DNA from: SAR202 cluster bacterium
GTDB taxonomy: Bacteria > Chloroflexota > Dehalococcoidia > Lucifugimonadales > VGZR01
Reading direction: 5' to 3'
Assembly: GCA_016872515.1 (NCBI GenBank)
Contig: VGZR01000007.1
Coordinates: forward strand, 1-64,000
DNA length: 64,000 nt
The notes under the pieces are model-generated. The model had not been told where the DNA came from, made no database searches, and saw only the letters and a program-made list of their open reading frames with translations. Within the stretch, counting starts at the first letter, position 1. Every line of letters begins with the position of its first letter. Shown here in pieces: positions 1 to 9,085 of this stretch. Made by a program: the position numbers and the translations under genes.

Positions 1-2
1 TT

Positions 3-953
3 GGAGAGGCGGTTGATAGCGCACTGAGCCAAACCTATACCAACTGTGAGGTAATCGTGGTCGATGACGGATCGACTGACGGAACACAAGAATGGTTAGT
101 GGCAGCCTATGGTGAGCGACTCCGTTATTTCTATAAGTCGAATGGTGGTCTAGGGAGTGCTCGGAACTTGGGGCTTAGTAAGGCAAGGGGAGAACTCATA
201 CAATTCCTCGATGCCGATGATTTGATGGTCTCTGAGAAGGTGGCCACGCATGCGAGATACCTGGCTTCCCATCCAGGAATAGACGTTGTGTTCGGCCATA
301 GCCAGTGGTTTGTTGATGGCAAGCCCAGTCGCCTGTTCGACTGGGAGCGGACGGAACACTACGAGACCACCGACTTCTTTCACGAGATGATCTACGAAGG
401 CTTCATCTTGACTCACGCCGTGCTCAGCCGGAGAGCTTGCTTGGATAGGGCTGGGGCGTTCGATGAATCACTGACCAGTTGCGTTGATTGGGATTATTGG
501 CTGCGAGTTGCTTGGGCGAAGGCGCGGTTTGCCTATTTACCTGGACCTGCGATGGCGTATTACAGGGTGCGCCCAGGAAGCATGTCTAGTTCGAAACCTC
601 ACCACGGGCTCAGCGGTCTCCGAGTGCTGGATAAAGTTGGCACGTACGTCGTGGATCCGAAGGAACGCCGCAGGATAGGTCTTTCCAGGGCGAAGGGACA
701 TTGGCGCTTCCGCTATGGGAGGGCGCTGGCCGAGCAGGGCCGCATTGTTAGCGGTTTGGCGCATATGACGAGGGGCACATTGGCAGATCCCCAACACCTC
801 CGGTATAAGCTCTTGTATATGGCATTAACCGTGGTTATGGGGCCGAGAAGAGCTGGGTTGCGCATTGAAGGGATGGAACGTCCCAAGGGTGACCTGAGCA
901 AAGGAGCCTTGGACACCCACCCAACTACGCGTAGCGGCGGCGCGGCCAACTGA
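3..953 (+). CDS. Glycosyltransferase family 2 (5' end outside window)
   Basis: A GT-A fold inverting glycosyltransferase that would move a sugar from a nucleotide donor onto a growing glycan at the cytoplasmic membrane face. The reading frame is open from the first bases of the window. It already encodes the family N-terminal pattern (SALSQTYTNCEVIVVDDGST), so the gene starts upstream and only about 20-30 residues are missing. The DDGSTDGT nucleotide-binding stretch and the FLDADD metal-binding motif are visible, and a CVDWDYWLR segment suits the acceptor-side catalytic region. The C-terminus is charged with no membrane span. It is the first visible gene of the glycan locus. The specific sugar cannot be read from sequence. 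Confidence 0.9.
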   Translation, partial: GEAVDSALSQTYTNCEVIVVDDGSTDGTQEWLVAAYGERLRYFYKSNGGLGSARNLGLSKARGELIQFLDADDLMVSEKVATHARYLASHPGIDVVFGHSQWFVDGKPSRLFDWERTEHYETTDFFHEMIYEGFILTHAVLSRRACLDRAGAFDESLTSCVDWDYWLRVAWAKARFAYLPGPAMAYYRVRPGSMSSSKPHHGLSGLRVLDKVGTYVVDPKERRRIGLSRAKGHWRFRYGRALAEQGRIVSGLAHMTRGTLADPQHLRYKLLYMALTVVMGPRRAGLRIEGMERPKGDLSKGALDTHPTTRSGGAAN

Positions 954-1155
954 GACAACTGGTTCCAGGGCCATCGGTTCGAGATTTTAGCGGTCCATAT
1001 CTTATCACCGGGTCCATTCGGCTGGGAGTGCGAGAAGGGTAGTTTGGTGGATGAAAGAACTGATGACTAGGGTTTTTCGATCAGGGAAGGGTGCTTTACT
1101 ACCCGCTAAGTGGGTTCGTAAGGAGAAAGGGACGTTTCGAAGGAAGTAGGAACCA

Positions 1156-2409
1156 ATGAATGAATCTTTTTGGTACGGGAAGAGGGTCCTGATTACCGGT
1201 GTAGATGGGTTCGTGGGACCGTATCTCGCCGAATATCTGCTCGCCATGGGAGCGAAGGTGACCGGCCAGATTCGTCGAAGAGCAGATGGCCGGTACCCTC
1301 AGAGTCTGATTGAGAGAAGAGTCGCACTCCAGATCCAGCTCGTTGAGGCAGATTTGAACGACATATACAGCGTGGCCTCCGTACTGGATTCTTCTAGACC
1401 GGAGATCATATTCCATCTAGCCTCCCAGTCTTTCGTGGCCCACTCCTTTGCTCAACCTATTGAAACTTTCATGGTCAACACCATGGGGACAGCGAGCTTA
1501 CTGGAGGTGGTGCGGGTCAAGAAACTCGAACCTGTCATCGTGTTCGCCGGCTCCAGTGAGGAGTACGGCCTAGTCTTTGTGTCTGAGGCAGACTATAGTG
1601 AGGCAAAACGTCGCTACGGAGTAATTCATCCAGAACCCAAGATCATTCCTGAACTTCCTATCACCGAAGAGCAACCTCTTAGGCCGATGTCCCCATACGC
1701 CGTGAGTAAGGTGCATGGGGAACTCCTCATGCATAACTATCGGCAGGCCTATGGGTTGCGTACAGTTGTGTCTCGCGGTTTCAACCATGAGGGTGCTGGC
1801 CGGGGGCAAATGTTCGTTACTTCTGAAATCACCCGCCAAGTGATGAGGGTGAAACTTGGCGAGGCAGACCGGATCGTCATAGGAAATGTCAACGCCTTCA
1901 GGGACTGGTCACATGTGAAGGATATCGTTCGTGGATACTGCATGTTGGCAGAAAAGGGTGTTCCGGGAGACGTGTATAATCAGGGCTCGATGCGCACAAA
2001 CTCAGTGCTGACCTATATCCTTCTCAGCCTGGAAACAGTTGGCTACCGGGTCCGTCGCATCTTCACTCCGAAGTCCGGAAAGGAAGTCATAGACCCGACA
2101 CAGAAAGATACAGAACCATTTCTGGGGGTCTCCTTTGAAAAGACGAAGATAGATCGCCTATTACTGCAGCGAAGGGTGGAGTTCACGCTGGGCGATACGA
2201 TGATTGTGGCAGATACCGATGGAGGAGAAGTGATTATTCAGTTCGATGAGAATAGATTCCGCAAGGCTGAGGTTCCGATTCTCCTGTGCGATTCTTCTAA
2301 GATTCAGGCCATTGGGTTTACCATTCAACATTCGCTCGGATCAATCATCCAAGATCAACTCAATTACTACCTCAGTGAGGAGAAAAGGAAAGCTGTAACG
2401 ACTAGGTGA
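1156..2409 (+). CDS. GDP-mannose 4,6-dehydratase-like SDR epimerase/dehydratase
   Basis: An extended short-chain dehydrogenase, probably making a deoxy- or keto-sugar nucleotide for the glycan. The Rossmann motif GVDGFVG is at residues 15-21, the catalytic SSEEYG at 133-138 and YAVSK at 181-185. The stretches FNHEGAGRGQMFVTSEI (209-225) and AFRDWSHVKD (247-256) closely follow GDP-mannose 4,6-dehydratases. At 417 residues it is about 70-80 longer than typical GMD. Two extra stretches explain this: about 141-165 before the YxxxK, and a long basic/hydrophobic segment around 285-385 in place of the usual compact substrate lid. The ATG has a purine-rich GGAAGTAGGAA upstream. GDP-mannose as substrate is inferred from motif likeness only. 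Confidence 0.8.
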   Translation: MNESFWYGKRVLITGVDGFVGPYLAEYLLAMGAKVTGQIRRRADGRYPQSLIERRVALQIQLVEADLNDIYSVASVLDSSRPEIIFHLASQSFVAHSFAQPIETFMVNTMGTASLLEVVRVKKLEPVIVFAGSSEEYGLVFVSEADYSEAKRRYGVIHPEPKIIPELPITEEQPLRPMSPYAVSKVHGELLMHNYRQAYGLRTVVSRGFNHEGAGRGQMFVTSEITRQVMRVKLGEADRIVIGNVNAFRDWSHVKDIVRGYCMLAEKGVPGDVYNQGSMRTNSVLTYILLSLETVGYRVRRIFTPKSGKEVIDPTQKDTEPFLGVSFEKTKIDRLLLQRRVEFTLGDTMIVADTDGGEVIIQFDENRFRKAEVPILLCDSSKIQAIGFTIQHSLGSIIQDQLNYYLSEEKRKAVTTR

Positions 2410-2611
2410 CAGACCTCCAGGCAAGTGACTGGGACAGAGGACACGCTTCGTTGGAAGATTCTGAGTGGTGTTGTGCGCTGGGTAATAGTTGCCTGACATA
2501 TGAATCCTACTGACTCCTCCGAAGCTCGTCGGGAGTCAGCGCTCCTCACGAGGCAGATGGTTGAAGATGATTTTGAATGTTCGTACAACTGGGTTAGCCA
2601 TGCAAGTGAAG

Positions 2612-2646
2612 ACCTCTGAGAACAGCAGCGCTCTCAGAGGTGGGAA
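2612..2646 (+). promoter_or_regulatory. Perfect 10-bp hairpin covering the ribosome-binding site of the next gene
   Basis: ACCTCTGAGA (2612-2621) and TCTCAGAGGT (2632-2641) are perfect reverse complements around a 10-nt loop. The right arm contains the GAGGTGGG purine run that would be the ribosome-binding site for the ATG at 2647. Folding in the mRNA would hide that site. The 237-bp gap 2410-2646 also holds a weaker dyad (GACTCC/GGAGTC, about 2511-2536) and no plausible gene. The regulatory role is inferred. Confidence 0.5.
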
Positions 2647-3870
2647 ATGATTAGCGACGTACTCGTCTCTACCATTGACCCGGTTGGCCGAGGTGGGGTG
2701 TACGCCATGGCCAGCGAACTTGCCCATTCTCTCCGGCAGTGGGGTAGGGAACCGTCGTTCCTCTACCTCTCGGCCTCGCAAGAGGACAATCTTTTCCCTA
2801 GAAGTCTCTTGCGCAGAGGCAGGTTGTGGGGAGCAGTGGCGAAGAGCAACCGTGGCTTGGAGGGAATGGCTGTAGGGCATGTGGCCGCGCACTTCCCATC
2901 CTTAACGTATATATGGTGGCCCTATCCCGTAGTTCGGCGGTATGTGGGGCGATTCCGAGGGTATGTGGTCTTGGGCGGCGCCGTCATGGGATATACGCTG
3001 GCAACGCTTAACAAACCATTCTGGTGCTGGCTGAGCACGCTCTATCAAGATGAGTTGCTTGCAAAGATTGACATGCATAGTCCCGACACTGAGAAGATGG
3101 TGAACTCTCGCGGCGTGCAAGCTCATCTGCGACAGGAGCGGTTCGTCTTAGAGCGCGCGGGGGTGATTGCCGCTATCAGCGAGCACACGGCTGAGCGGGT
3201 GCGAGTGGCTTATCCGAGCCTGGCAAGCAAAGTGACGGTCATCCCGGTGCCGGTGGATACAGAGTTGTTTCGACCGGCCAACGGACTTCATCCCCACCCT
3301 GGAACTGCCGAATCCAGGCGGGTCATTTGGGTTGGACGACCCGAGGATCCACGTAAGAACGTTCCATTACTCTTGAGTGCGTTTCAGAAGGTCTTGGCTC
3401 ATTTCCCCAACTCGCGGTTGACAATGGTCGGAACCGGGGTTGACAGACTGGCGAAAATGATCGAGCAGTTTGGCATGACACATGCAGTAGAACTACAGCC
3501 TGCTGTAACAACCGCTGAGCACTTGGCTGACCTCTACCGACAGTCTTCCGTCTTCGTCCTTTCTTCGCGCCAGGAAGGGTTAGGCATCGTGGTGCACGAG
3601 GCTATGTCTTCCGGGCTGCCAGTGGTGACGACCCGATGCGGAGGACCCGAGGGGGCGGTGATAGAGGGCAAGACCGGCTACTTGGTTCCGCTTGACGACG
3701 CTTCACAGATGGCGGATAGGCTCATCACATTACTGGGGGACTCAACTGCGAGCTGGAGGATGGGTGCTCAGGCAAGGGAGATGGCCGCACGGCAGTGGGC
3801 ACGGGACGCGGTCAGCCCGAAGATATTAAACGCTTTCGAGAAAGTGTGCCCAAGTCTGCTTCCCAGCTAG
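2647..3870 (+). CDS. Glycosyltransferase family 4 (GT-B fold)
   Basis: A retaining GT-B glycosyltransferase of 407 residues, the usual length for GT4. The N-terminal acceptor domain begins at once with GRGGVYAMASELAHSL. The C-terminal nucleotide-sugar domain starts near residue 225 (VIWVGRPEDPRKNVPLL) and carries the EAMSSGLPVVTTRCGGPEG donor-binding signature near residue 318, containing the E-x7-E-type acidic pair. It lies alone after a 237-bp gap containing a ribosome-binding-site hairpin, and it is followed directly by the GNAT gene. Donor and acceptor are unknown. Confidence 0.9.
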   Translation: MISDVLVSTIDPVGRGGVYAMASELAHSLRQWGREPSFLYLSASQEDNLFPRSLLRRGRLWGAVAKSNRGLEGMAVGHVAAHFPSLTYIWWPYPVVRRYVGRFRGYVVLGGAVMGYTLATLNKPFWCWLSTLYQDELLAKIDMHSPDTEKMVNSRGVQAHLRQERFVLERAGVIAAISEHTAERVRVAYPSLASKVTVIPVPVDTELFRPANGLHPHPGTAESRRVIWVGRPEDPRKNVPLLLSAFQKVLAHFPNSRLTMVGTGVDRLAKMIEQFGMTHAVELQPAVTTAEHLADLYRQSSVFVLSSRQEGLGIVVHEAMSSGLPVVTTRCGGPEGAVIEGKTGYLVPLDDASQMADRLITLLGDSTASWRMGAQAREMAARQWARDAVSPKILNAFEKVCPSLLPS

Positions 3871-3878
3871 GAGGCGGT

Positions 3879-5012
3879 TTGACTGACACGTTGGTGAGTG
3901 CTGGCCCGAAGGAGCGGGGCGGCTTTCGAATCGAGACGGCGACACCCGGCGACGCAGAAGCCATCGCGAAACTTAAGGACGCACATGGCCGAGAAGGCAG
4001 TGTATGGCTCAAGCGATTTCGGTGGCAGTTTCTGGACAACCCCGCCTACGATGCTGACCGCCCAATTGGCTGGGTAGTGAGGACATCCGAAGGAGAAGTC
4101 CTGGGGCACGAGATGGCCATGCCGCAGAGATTCCGGCTTTTCGGCACAGAGAAGACTATCGCCATCTCTTCGGACACATTCGTGGACCCGCAGCTACGCG
4201 GAATGGGCTTGGGGAAGGATCTGTTCGACGCATATTTCAAGGCGCGGCGAGGAGGAGTGGCGTTGGGCACGAGCTCGAACGACGCTACGCAGCACTTGTG
4301 GGAAAAGGTAGGGGGCTTCCCGATTGGCAATCTCAATGTCATCTACCGGCTCCCCTTCCGCTCCCACGCCGTCGCTGTCGCCGAAGGCGGGGACTCAAAG
4401 TCTCGTTCCAGCTTGTTCAAGTCCGCGAACTATGTAATGGGACGCATCCTTGATGCGGTTGCCCGGCGAGAACTCCCCACACTGGCGAAATCTACTAGGT
4501 GCGCGTCGGTGGAGCCTGAGGCGGAAGTCCTGGACGAGCTTTGGATACGCTATGGCAATGACTACCCCGTGACGGCGGTTCGGGACAGGACATACCGCTC
4601 CTGGCGGTACAGCCAAGCCCCGCCACCGACTCCCCAAGTGTATCTCGTCGAAGGCCGAGGTGATTCAGGAGATGACGTTCGTGGATGGTTCGTTATCCGT
4701 GTCGTGCGAAGAGGACGGCTCACGGTCGTCTGTGAGTTGCTAGATGTCTTCGGCCCGTTGAGGGATCGTGAGTTCCAAAGACAGGTGTTGATCAGTGCAG
4801 TGCAGGTTGGCGCCGAATCAGGAGCGGACATGTTGGAGGTACAGGGGATGCACCCTGGATGGCGTGCTCACATGGCGGGACTGGGTTTTCTGTCGGTCAA
4901 GCTCGCCTCAGATCCGTTCATGTGCCGGAACTTGGGCTCTTTTGATGAGGATGCTTTAAGACTTCCCACAAGTTGGCATGTATGTGCAGCGGACGGCGAT
5001 GCGGCCGTCTGA
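3879..5012 (+). CDS. GNAT-family N-acetyltransferase
   Basis: Predicted acyl-CoA-dependent N-acyltransferase, possibly acetylating an amino sugar of the glycan. The start is taken as TTG 3879, with AGGAGG at 3869-3874. A longer in-frame ATG at 3795 would overlap the previous gene by 76 bp. The first half is a GNAT domain: FRIETATPGDAEAIAKL at the N-terminus, then DTFVDPQLRGMGLGKDLFDAYF, whose QLRGMGLG is the pyrophosphate-binding motif A. The second half (about 190-377) looks like a further, degenerate GNAT-like domain, as in FemAB/GNAT double-domain proteins. The substrate is not readable. Confidence 0.75.
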   Translation: MTDTLVSAGPKERGGFRIETATPGDAEAIAKLKDAHGREGSVWLKRFRWQFLDNPAYDADRPIGWVVRTSEGEVLGHEMAMPQRFRLFGTEKTIAISSDTFVDPQLRGMGLGKDLFDAYFKARRGGVALGTSSNDATQHLWEKVGGFPIGNLNVIYRLPFRSHAVAVAEGGDSKSRSSLFKSANYVMGRILDAVARRELPTLAKSTRCASVEPEAEVLDELWIRYGNDYPVTAVRDRTYRSWRYSQAPPPTPQVYLVEGRGDSGDDVRGWFVIRVVRRGRLTVVCELLDVFGPLRDREFQRQVLISAVQVGAESGADMLEVQGMHPGWRAHMAGLGFLSVKLASDPFMCRNLGSFDEDALRLPTSWHVCAADGDAAV

Positions 5013-5047
5013 AGCGGCATGGTAAGGGCGGGTGGCTACGCCTTAAT

Positions 5048-6073
5048 ATGCGGGAGCTGGCCTACCGTCTTCTTGGCTATTCGGGTGTCACCGGAGCGGC
5101 GAGGCGAAGGAATCGAGTCTATCGAAGGGTCCTTGTCTATCACAGTGTTTCCCCCACGGAGGGACGGTACACGCGGGGGCTTGCCGTAACGGTTCACCCC
5201 GACACGTTCGAGCGGCAGATGGTATATCTCAAGAGGTACTATCGGTTCCACGGGCTCCAAGAAGTTGGTAATCCCGATGGAGGGAGTCAGTCTGAAAAAG
5301 GGGCAATCGCCGTAACCTTTGACGACGGCTTTGGAGACAACTATCGTTTTGCTTTTCCCATCTTGAAGACGTACGGGATTCCCGCGACCGTCTTCCTGGT
5401 TACTGACGCCCTGGACAATCGCACGTTGCTGTGGATGCACCGGTTGGCTTATCTGGTGAACGCCTGCGGGGGGCAGGCGGTGGTGGAAGCGGTGGAAGCA
5501 CTTTCGGGAGAACGATTCCGAAGCAGCGATGGGCAGCCGTCGATGAGGGCCCTCCGGGAAAGGCTAACTTGTCGGACGCCGCCCAAGGACCGCGATGAAT
5601 TGCTGAACAGCTTGTGTGAGGAGTTGAAGACCTGGCCAGAGCAGTCGGTGGAGCGCGAAGGGCTCTACCTGACCTCTGCGGAGATTAAAGAGATGACCCA
5701 AGGCGGAATTGCCTTTGGCAGCCACGGGGTAACCCACACTGCGCTTGCTGCTTTGTCAGGGCGGGCGCAGATGGATGAACTGCGTCGTTCCAAGAGGGTT
5801 GTCGAGGAGGTTGCGGGAAACGAATGCCCTTATTTCGCCTATCCGTTCGGCGAGCCTCGCCACTACCGTCCAGAGTCGCAGGCCTTGGTGCACCAGGCAG
5901 GATACGAATGTGTCGTCAAGGTTGGCGGCGGCTGGAATCCGGCTGGTAAGGCTGCCGCATTGGACAGAATCAAGGTGGAAGAGGAGCCATTGCCGGCTTT
6001 CGCGTCGAGGATTGAAGGTATCAGTTTGCGGTCGGGTCTGCGAGGCCTTCGCGGCAGCCCTCCCGTTCAGTGA
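5048..6073 (+). CDS. Polysaccharide deacetylase (NodB-homology, CE4)
   Basis: A metal-dependent deacetylase that would remove N- or O-acetyl groups from a polysaccharide or its precursor. The motif-1 aspartates are in VTFDDGFGDNY, the metal-binding histidines in SHGVTHTAL (H-x3-H), and YFAYPFGE follows as a later catalytic motif. ATG 5048 is preferred over the in-frame ATG at 4973, which would overlap the GNAT gene. The product is about 341 residues. No clear signal peptide is seen, so it may act on cytoplasmic or membrane-bound intermediates. Its stop codon overlaps the next gene's GTG start (GTGA), suggesting translational coupling. Confidence 0.85.
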   Translation: MRELAYRLLGYSGVTGAARRRNRVYRRVLVYHSVSPTEGRYTRGLAVTVHPDTFERQMVYLKRYYRFHGLQEVGNPDGGSQSEKGAIAVTFDDGFGDNYRFAFPILKTYGIPATVFLVTDALDNRTLLWMHRLAYLVNACGGQAVVEAVEALSGERFRSSDGQPSMRALRERLTCRTPPKDRDELLNSLCEELKTWPEQSVEREGLYLTSAEIKEMTQGGIAFGSHGVTHTALAALSGRAQMDELRRSKRVVEEVAGNECPYFAYPFGEPRHYRPESQALVHQAGYECVVKVGGGWNPAGKAAALDRIKVEEEPLPAFASRIEGISLRSGLRGLRGSPPVQ

Positions 6074-7299
6074 CGACGCGCGTTCTATTCATCCATCACG
6101 GTGGAGCTATCGGGGGCGCGCCGGTAAGCATGCTGCAACTTGCTGCTGCGCTCGATCGCACCCGCATCGAGACTTTGGCCGCGTTCACAAGTGAGGGTCC
6201 CATCTTGGACTATGCGCGCGACCTCAATGTGTCTGCCATGGTTGTGCCGATGGAGAGTGCTTTTTTCTACAGCGCTCATGTGCCTCTATCCTCGCGGATG
6301 TTGATTAGGTTCGGCGTCCATTACCGCAGCTCAGTGAAAACCGCCGAGACCTTGGTGCGGGAGTTCCGGCCTGACGTGGTCCACCTAAACACGAGTGTGC
6401 TGCTGCCTGTGGCTGTCGGAGTGAAGCGAGCTGGAGCCAAACTGGTCTGGCATGTCCGTGAAGCCGCTGGTCCAAATCCGATCCTGCGCCGGTGGATGGT
6501 CAGCCAGATCCAGAAGTTCGCAGATCACATCGTAGTCACTTCGGAGTATGTGGGGCGGACATACATGGGTGCGAAGCCTGTGACTGTGCTTCACAACGCT
6601 CTGGATGGCGACAGATTCTCGCCGTGCGGAGAAGCAGAACGCAAGACGGCACGCGCCGAGCTGAACCTTCCAGCCCATGTAGCGGTGGTAGGCATCATCG
6701 GTTCGGTCCAAGAGGCAAAGGGCCACTCTGTCCTTGTCCGTGCGGCCAAGAAGGTTGTACAGCTGTCGCCAGAGTTCCGTTTTCTTGTCGTGGCCGGAGG
6801 AGTGCCGGACAGTTATTCCTCCACGCTCAAGGGGGGTGTAAAGAGGCTCTTAGGATTGCCGAATGACAATCTGGAGCGGATGAGGAGCATGGTCGCCCAG
6901 AGCGGACTCTCAGCTAATTTCGTTTTCTGCGGCTTCCAAAGTGACATCCCAAAGGTGATTTCGGCGATGGACGTACTTGTCTTCCCGTCCTTGATTGCAG
7001 AGGGCTTCGGACGCCCAATCATCGAGGGGATGGCGGTGGGCTGCCCGGTGGTAGCCAGCGATATTGGCCCGTCCCGGGAGATCGCCGGTGATGCAGCCGT
7101 ATTTGTTTCTCCAGGCAACCCGGATGAACTGGCCGGAGCGATTCTGACTATGCTCCGTGACCCCGAGAAGGCACGTCAACTTAGCCAGGCGGGAAGGCGG
7201 CGATTCCTAGAGCGCTTCGAGATGAAGCTAGCAGTGGGAAAACTGGAATCGGTGTATCAGCAGGTGCTCAACAGACAGAGCACGCCTGTCGTGGCATAG
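6070..7299 (+). CDS. Glycosyltransferase family 4
   Basis: A GT-B retaining glycosyltransferase of 409 residues. It begins with a typical FIHHGGAIGGAPVSMLQLA N-terminus and has the donor-domain signature EGFGRPIIEGMAVGCPVVAS about 100 residues before the end. It uses GTG 6070, overlapping the upstream TGA by four bases. The linker LHNALDGDRFSPCGEAER marks the hinge between the two Rossmann-like domains. Part of the contiguous glycan operon; sugar unknown. Confidence 0.9.
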   Translation: MTTRVLFIHHGGAIGGAPVSMLQLAAALDRTRIETLAAFTSEGPILDYARDLNVSAMVVPMESAFFYSAHVPLSSRMLIRFGVHYRSSVKTAETLVREFRPDVVHLNTSVLLPVAVGVKRAGAKLVWHVREAAGPNPILRRWMVSQIQKFADHIVVTSEYVGRTYMGAKPVTVLHNALDGDRFSPCGEAERKTARAELNLPAHVAVVGIIGSVQEAKGHSVLVRAAKKVVQLSPEFRFLVVAGGVPDSYSSTLKGGVKRLLGLPNDNLERMRSMVAQSGLSANFVFCGFQSDIPKVISAMDVLVFPSLIAEGFGRPIIEGMAVGCPVVASDIGPSREIAGDAAVFVSPGNPDELAGAILTMLRDPEKARQLSQAGRRRFLERFEMKLAVGKLESVYQQVLNRQSTPVVA

Positions 7300-7306
7300 C
7301 TGGCCC

Positions 7307-8143
7307 ATGCGCGTGGTTGAAGAGCAGGCGATCAAGAAGAAGGTGGCAGAGTTCTGGGACTTGGCCCCTTGCGGGAGCTTCGCCTCCCATGTGCAGCCGG
7401 GGGAGCTGGAGTTTTTCGTGGAAGTGGAACGCTATCGGGAGGCGAACCAGTCCTTCGTACGCCATTTGGTGGACTTCCGGAGGTTCGCGGGGCTTGGCAT
7501 GCTGGAGGTCGGGTGCGGCCTAGGCACCGACCTGCTTTGCGCGGCTTCCTTGGGCGCCAACACCGTGGGCATGGACCTCTCGCTCCGCAGCGCTGGCTTG
7601 GCACGAAGGCACTTCCAACTCAAGCGGATGCCGGGCGATTTTCTGCGAGCGGACGCCGAGCGGTTGCCCTACAAAGACGGTTCGTTCGATGTGGTGTACT
7701 CCTTCGGGGTGCTGCATCACACGACTGATACTCAAGCGGCAATCAACGAATGCCGCAGGGTGTTGAAGCCCGGAGGGACGCTTGTCCTGATGCTCTATAA
7801 CCGCACGTCTTGGTATGTGCATGTTGAGCCTTACCTCGTGTCATTGAAACGGCTAATGCTAAGACAACCTACGCTGGTCGGCGGCATGGACAAAACGGAA
7901 GTGATACGCCGCCACGACGGTGCGGGGAATCCCCTTGGGAAGGCGTACTCACCTTCAGAAATCAAGGAGATGTTGAGTGGTTTCGAGCGCACCAAGTTGG
8001 CGATACGTCATCCACGAGTCGTGAACGGCGGCAGGGTGGCCACAGCATACGGAAGGTTAATGGAGTGGTCGGGCATCACCAGCCGCTGGGGTTTTTGGAT
8101 TATCGCTCAGTCGGTGAAACCAACACAGACGGCGGTTACCTAG
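7307..8143 (+). CDS. Class I SAM-dependent methyltransferase
   Basis: A methyltransferase of the UbiE/Methyltransf_11 type, 278 residues. SAM-binding motif I is LEVGCGLGTD near residues 65-74, and the acidic AGxD-equivalent follows as VGMDLS. VVYSFGVLHHTTD and RRVLKPGGTLVLMLY are the post-motif signatures. In this context it probably methylates a sugar or glycan terminus, an inference from location only. Seven bases separate it from the upstream GT4 gene. Confidence 0.85.
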   Translation: MRVVEEQAIKKKVAEFWDLAPCGSFASHVQPGELEFFVEVERYREANQSFVRHLVDFRRFAGLGMLEVGCGLGTDLLCAASLGANTVGMDLSLRSAGLARRHFQLKRMPGDFLRADAERLPYKDGSFDVVYSFGVLHHTTDTQAAINECRRVLKPGGTLVLMLYNRTSWYVHVEPYLVSLKRLMLRQPTLVGGMDKTEVIRRHDGAGNPLGKAYSPSEIKEMLSGFERTKLAIRHPRVVNGGRVATAYGRLMEWSGITSRWGFWIIAQSVKPTQTAVT

Positions 8144-8203
8144 ACGTTGGATATGGAAACGGTAGAGAGGGCCGAGCGTGGAACGGAATCCAGTGGAGGC
8201 CAG

Positions 8204-9085
8204 ATGAGCCTTTCCGTGGTGGTGCCGGCATTCAACGAGGAAAAGGCGGTCGGAGCTGAGGTTGCTACCCTTCGCAGCGTGCTCGAGAAAACTGGCTGGC
8301 CTTTTGAGATCATCGTGGTGGACGACGGGTCGACGGATCGGACCGGAGACGCGGCGGAGTCCGCAGGCGCTCGGGTGGTGCGGCACTGGGTCAACCGAGG
8401 TTATGGCGCGGCGCTGAAGACGGGGATCAGGGTCGCGAAAGGGAACATCATTGGCATCACTGACGCCGACGGGACGTATCCCCCCGATGCGTTGCCTAGG
8501 CTCGTCTCAATGCTGGTCGAGGGCCAGCACGACATGGTAGTCGGGGCCAGGGTCGGCCCGCAGGCGCAGATTCCGCTGCTGCGCCGCCCTGCGAAATGGG
8601 CGTTGGCCCGCCTCGCTGAGTTGATAGCGGGTGAGCCTATCCCCGACCTCAACTCGGGCCAGCGTGTCTTTTCCCGTAAGTCGGTACTCCGCTTCTTCAG
8701 CCTCCTACCCGACGGATTTTCCTTCACCACGACGATCACGCTCGCAATGCTCAGCAACGGGCATCGGGTGGCCTATGAGCCCGTAAGCTATGCGAAGCGG
8801 GTCGGCCGCTCCAAGTTCCATCCGATGCGCGACACGCTGGGAATTACCGGCCTGATTCTGCGGATTGCGCTGTACTTCGCGCCGCTGAAGATCTTCTTGC
8901 CATTGAGCGTTTTGCTGATCTTGGTAGCCTTGGCCTGGGGGCTCGTTTCCAAGTTCGTGCTCGGCTCCCTCGCCGATGTCAGCACCGTGCTGCTGGTGCT
9001 GGCTGCCGCGCAGGTGGCCGGTGTGGGACTGGTAGCGGAACTGATAAATCGGCGGGTCACTAACCCTTTTCAGGCCGACGAGTGA
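8204..9085 (+). CDS. Polyprenyl-phosphate sugar synthase-like GT2 with C-terminal membrane helices
   Basis: Resembles dolichol/undecaprenyl-phosphate mannose or glucose synthases, which load one sugar onto polyprenyl phosphate at the cytoplasmic face. VVVPAFNEE and IIVVDDGSTDRT open the GT-A domain, and ITDADGTYPPDALP is the DxD region. Two hydrophobic segments occupy the last 80 residues (FLPLSVLLILVALAWGL and VLLVLAAAQVAGVGLVAELI). ATG 8204 has GGAGG four bases upstream. TTG 8147 or ATG 8153 would add 17-19 residues. It probably supplies the lipid-linked sugar for the downstream flippase-like and GT-C proteins. Confidence 0.85.
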   Translation: MSLSVVVPAFNEEKAVGAEVATLRSVLEKTGWPFEIIVVDDGSTDRTGDAAESAGARVVRHWVNRGYGAALKTGIRVAKGNIIGITDADGTYPPDALPRLVSMLVEGQHDMVVGARVGPQAQIPLLRRPAKWALARLAELIAGEPIPDLNSGQRVFSRKSVLRFFSLLPDGFSFTTTITLAMLSNGHRVAYEPVSYAKRVGRSKFHPMRDTLGITGLILRIALYFAPLKIFLPLSVLLILVALAWGLVSKFVLGSLADVSTVLLVLAAAQVAGVGLVAELINRRVTNPFQADE

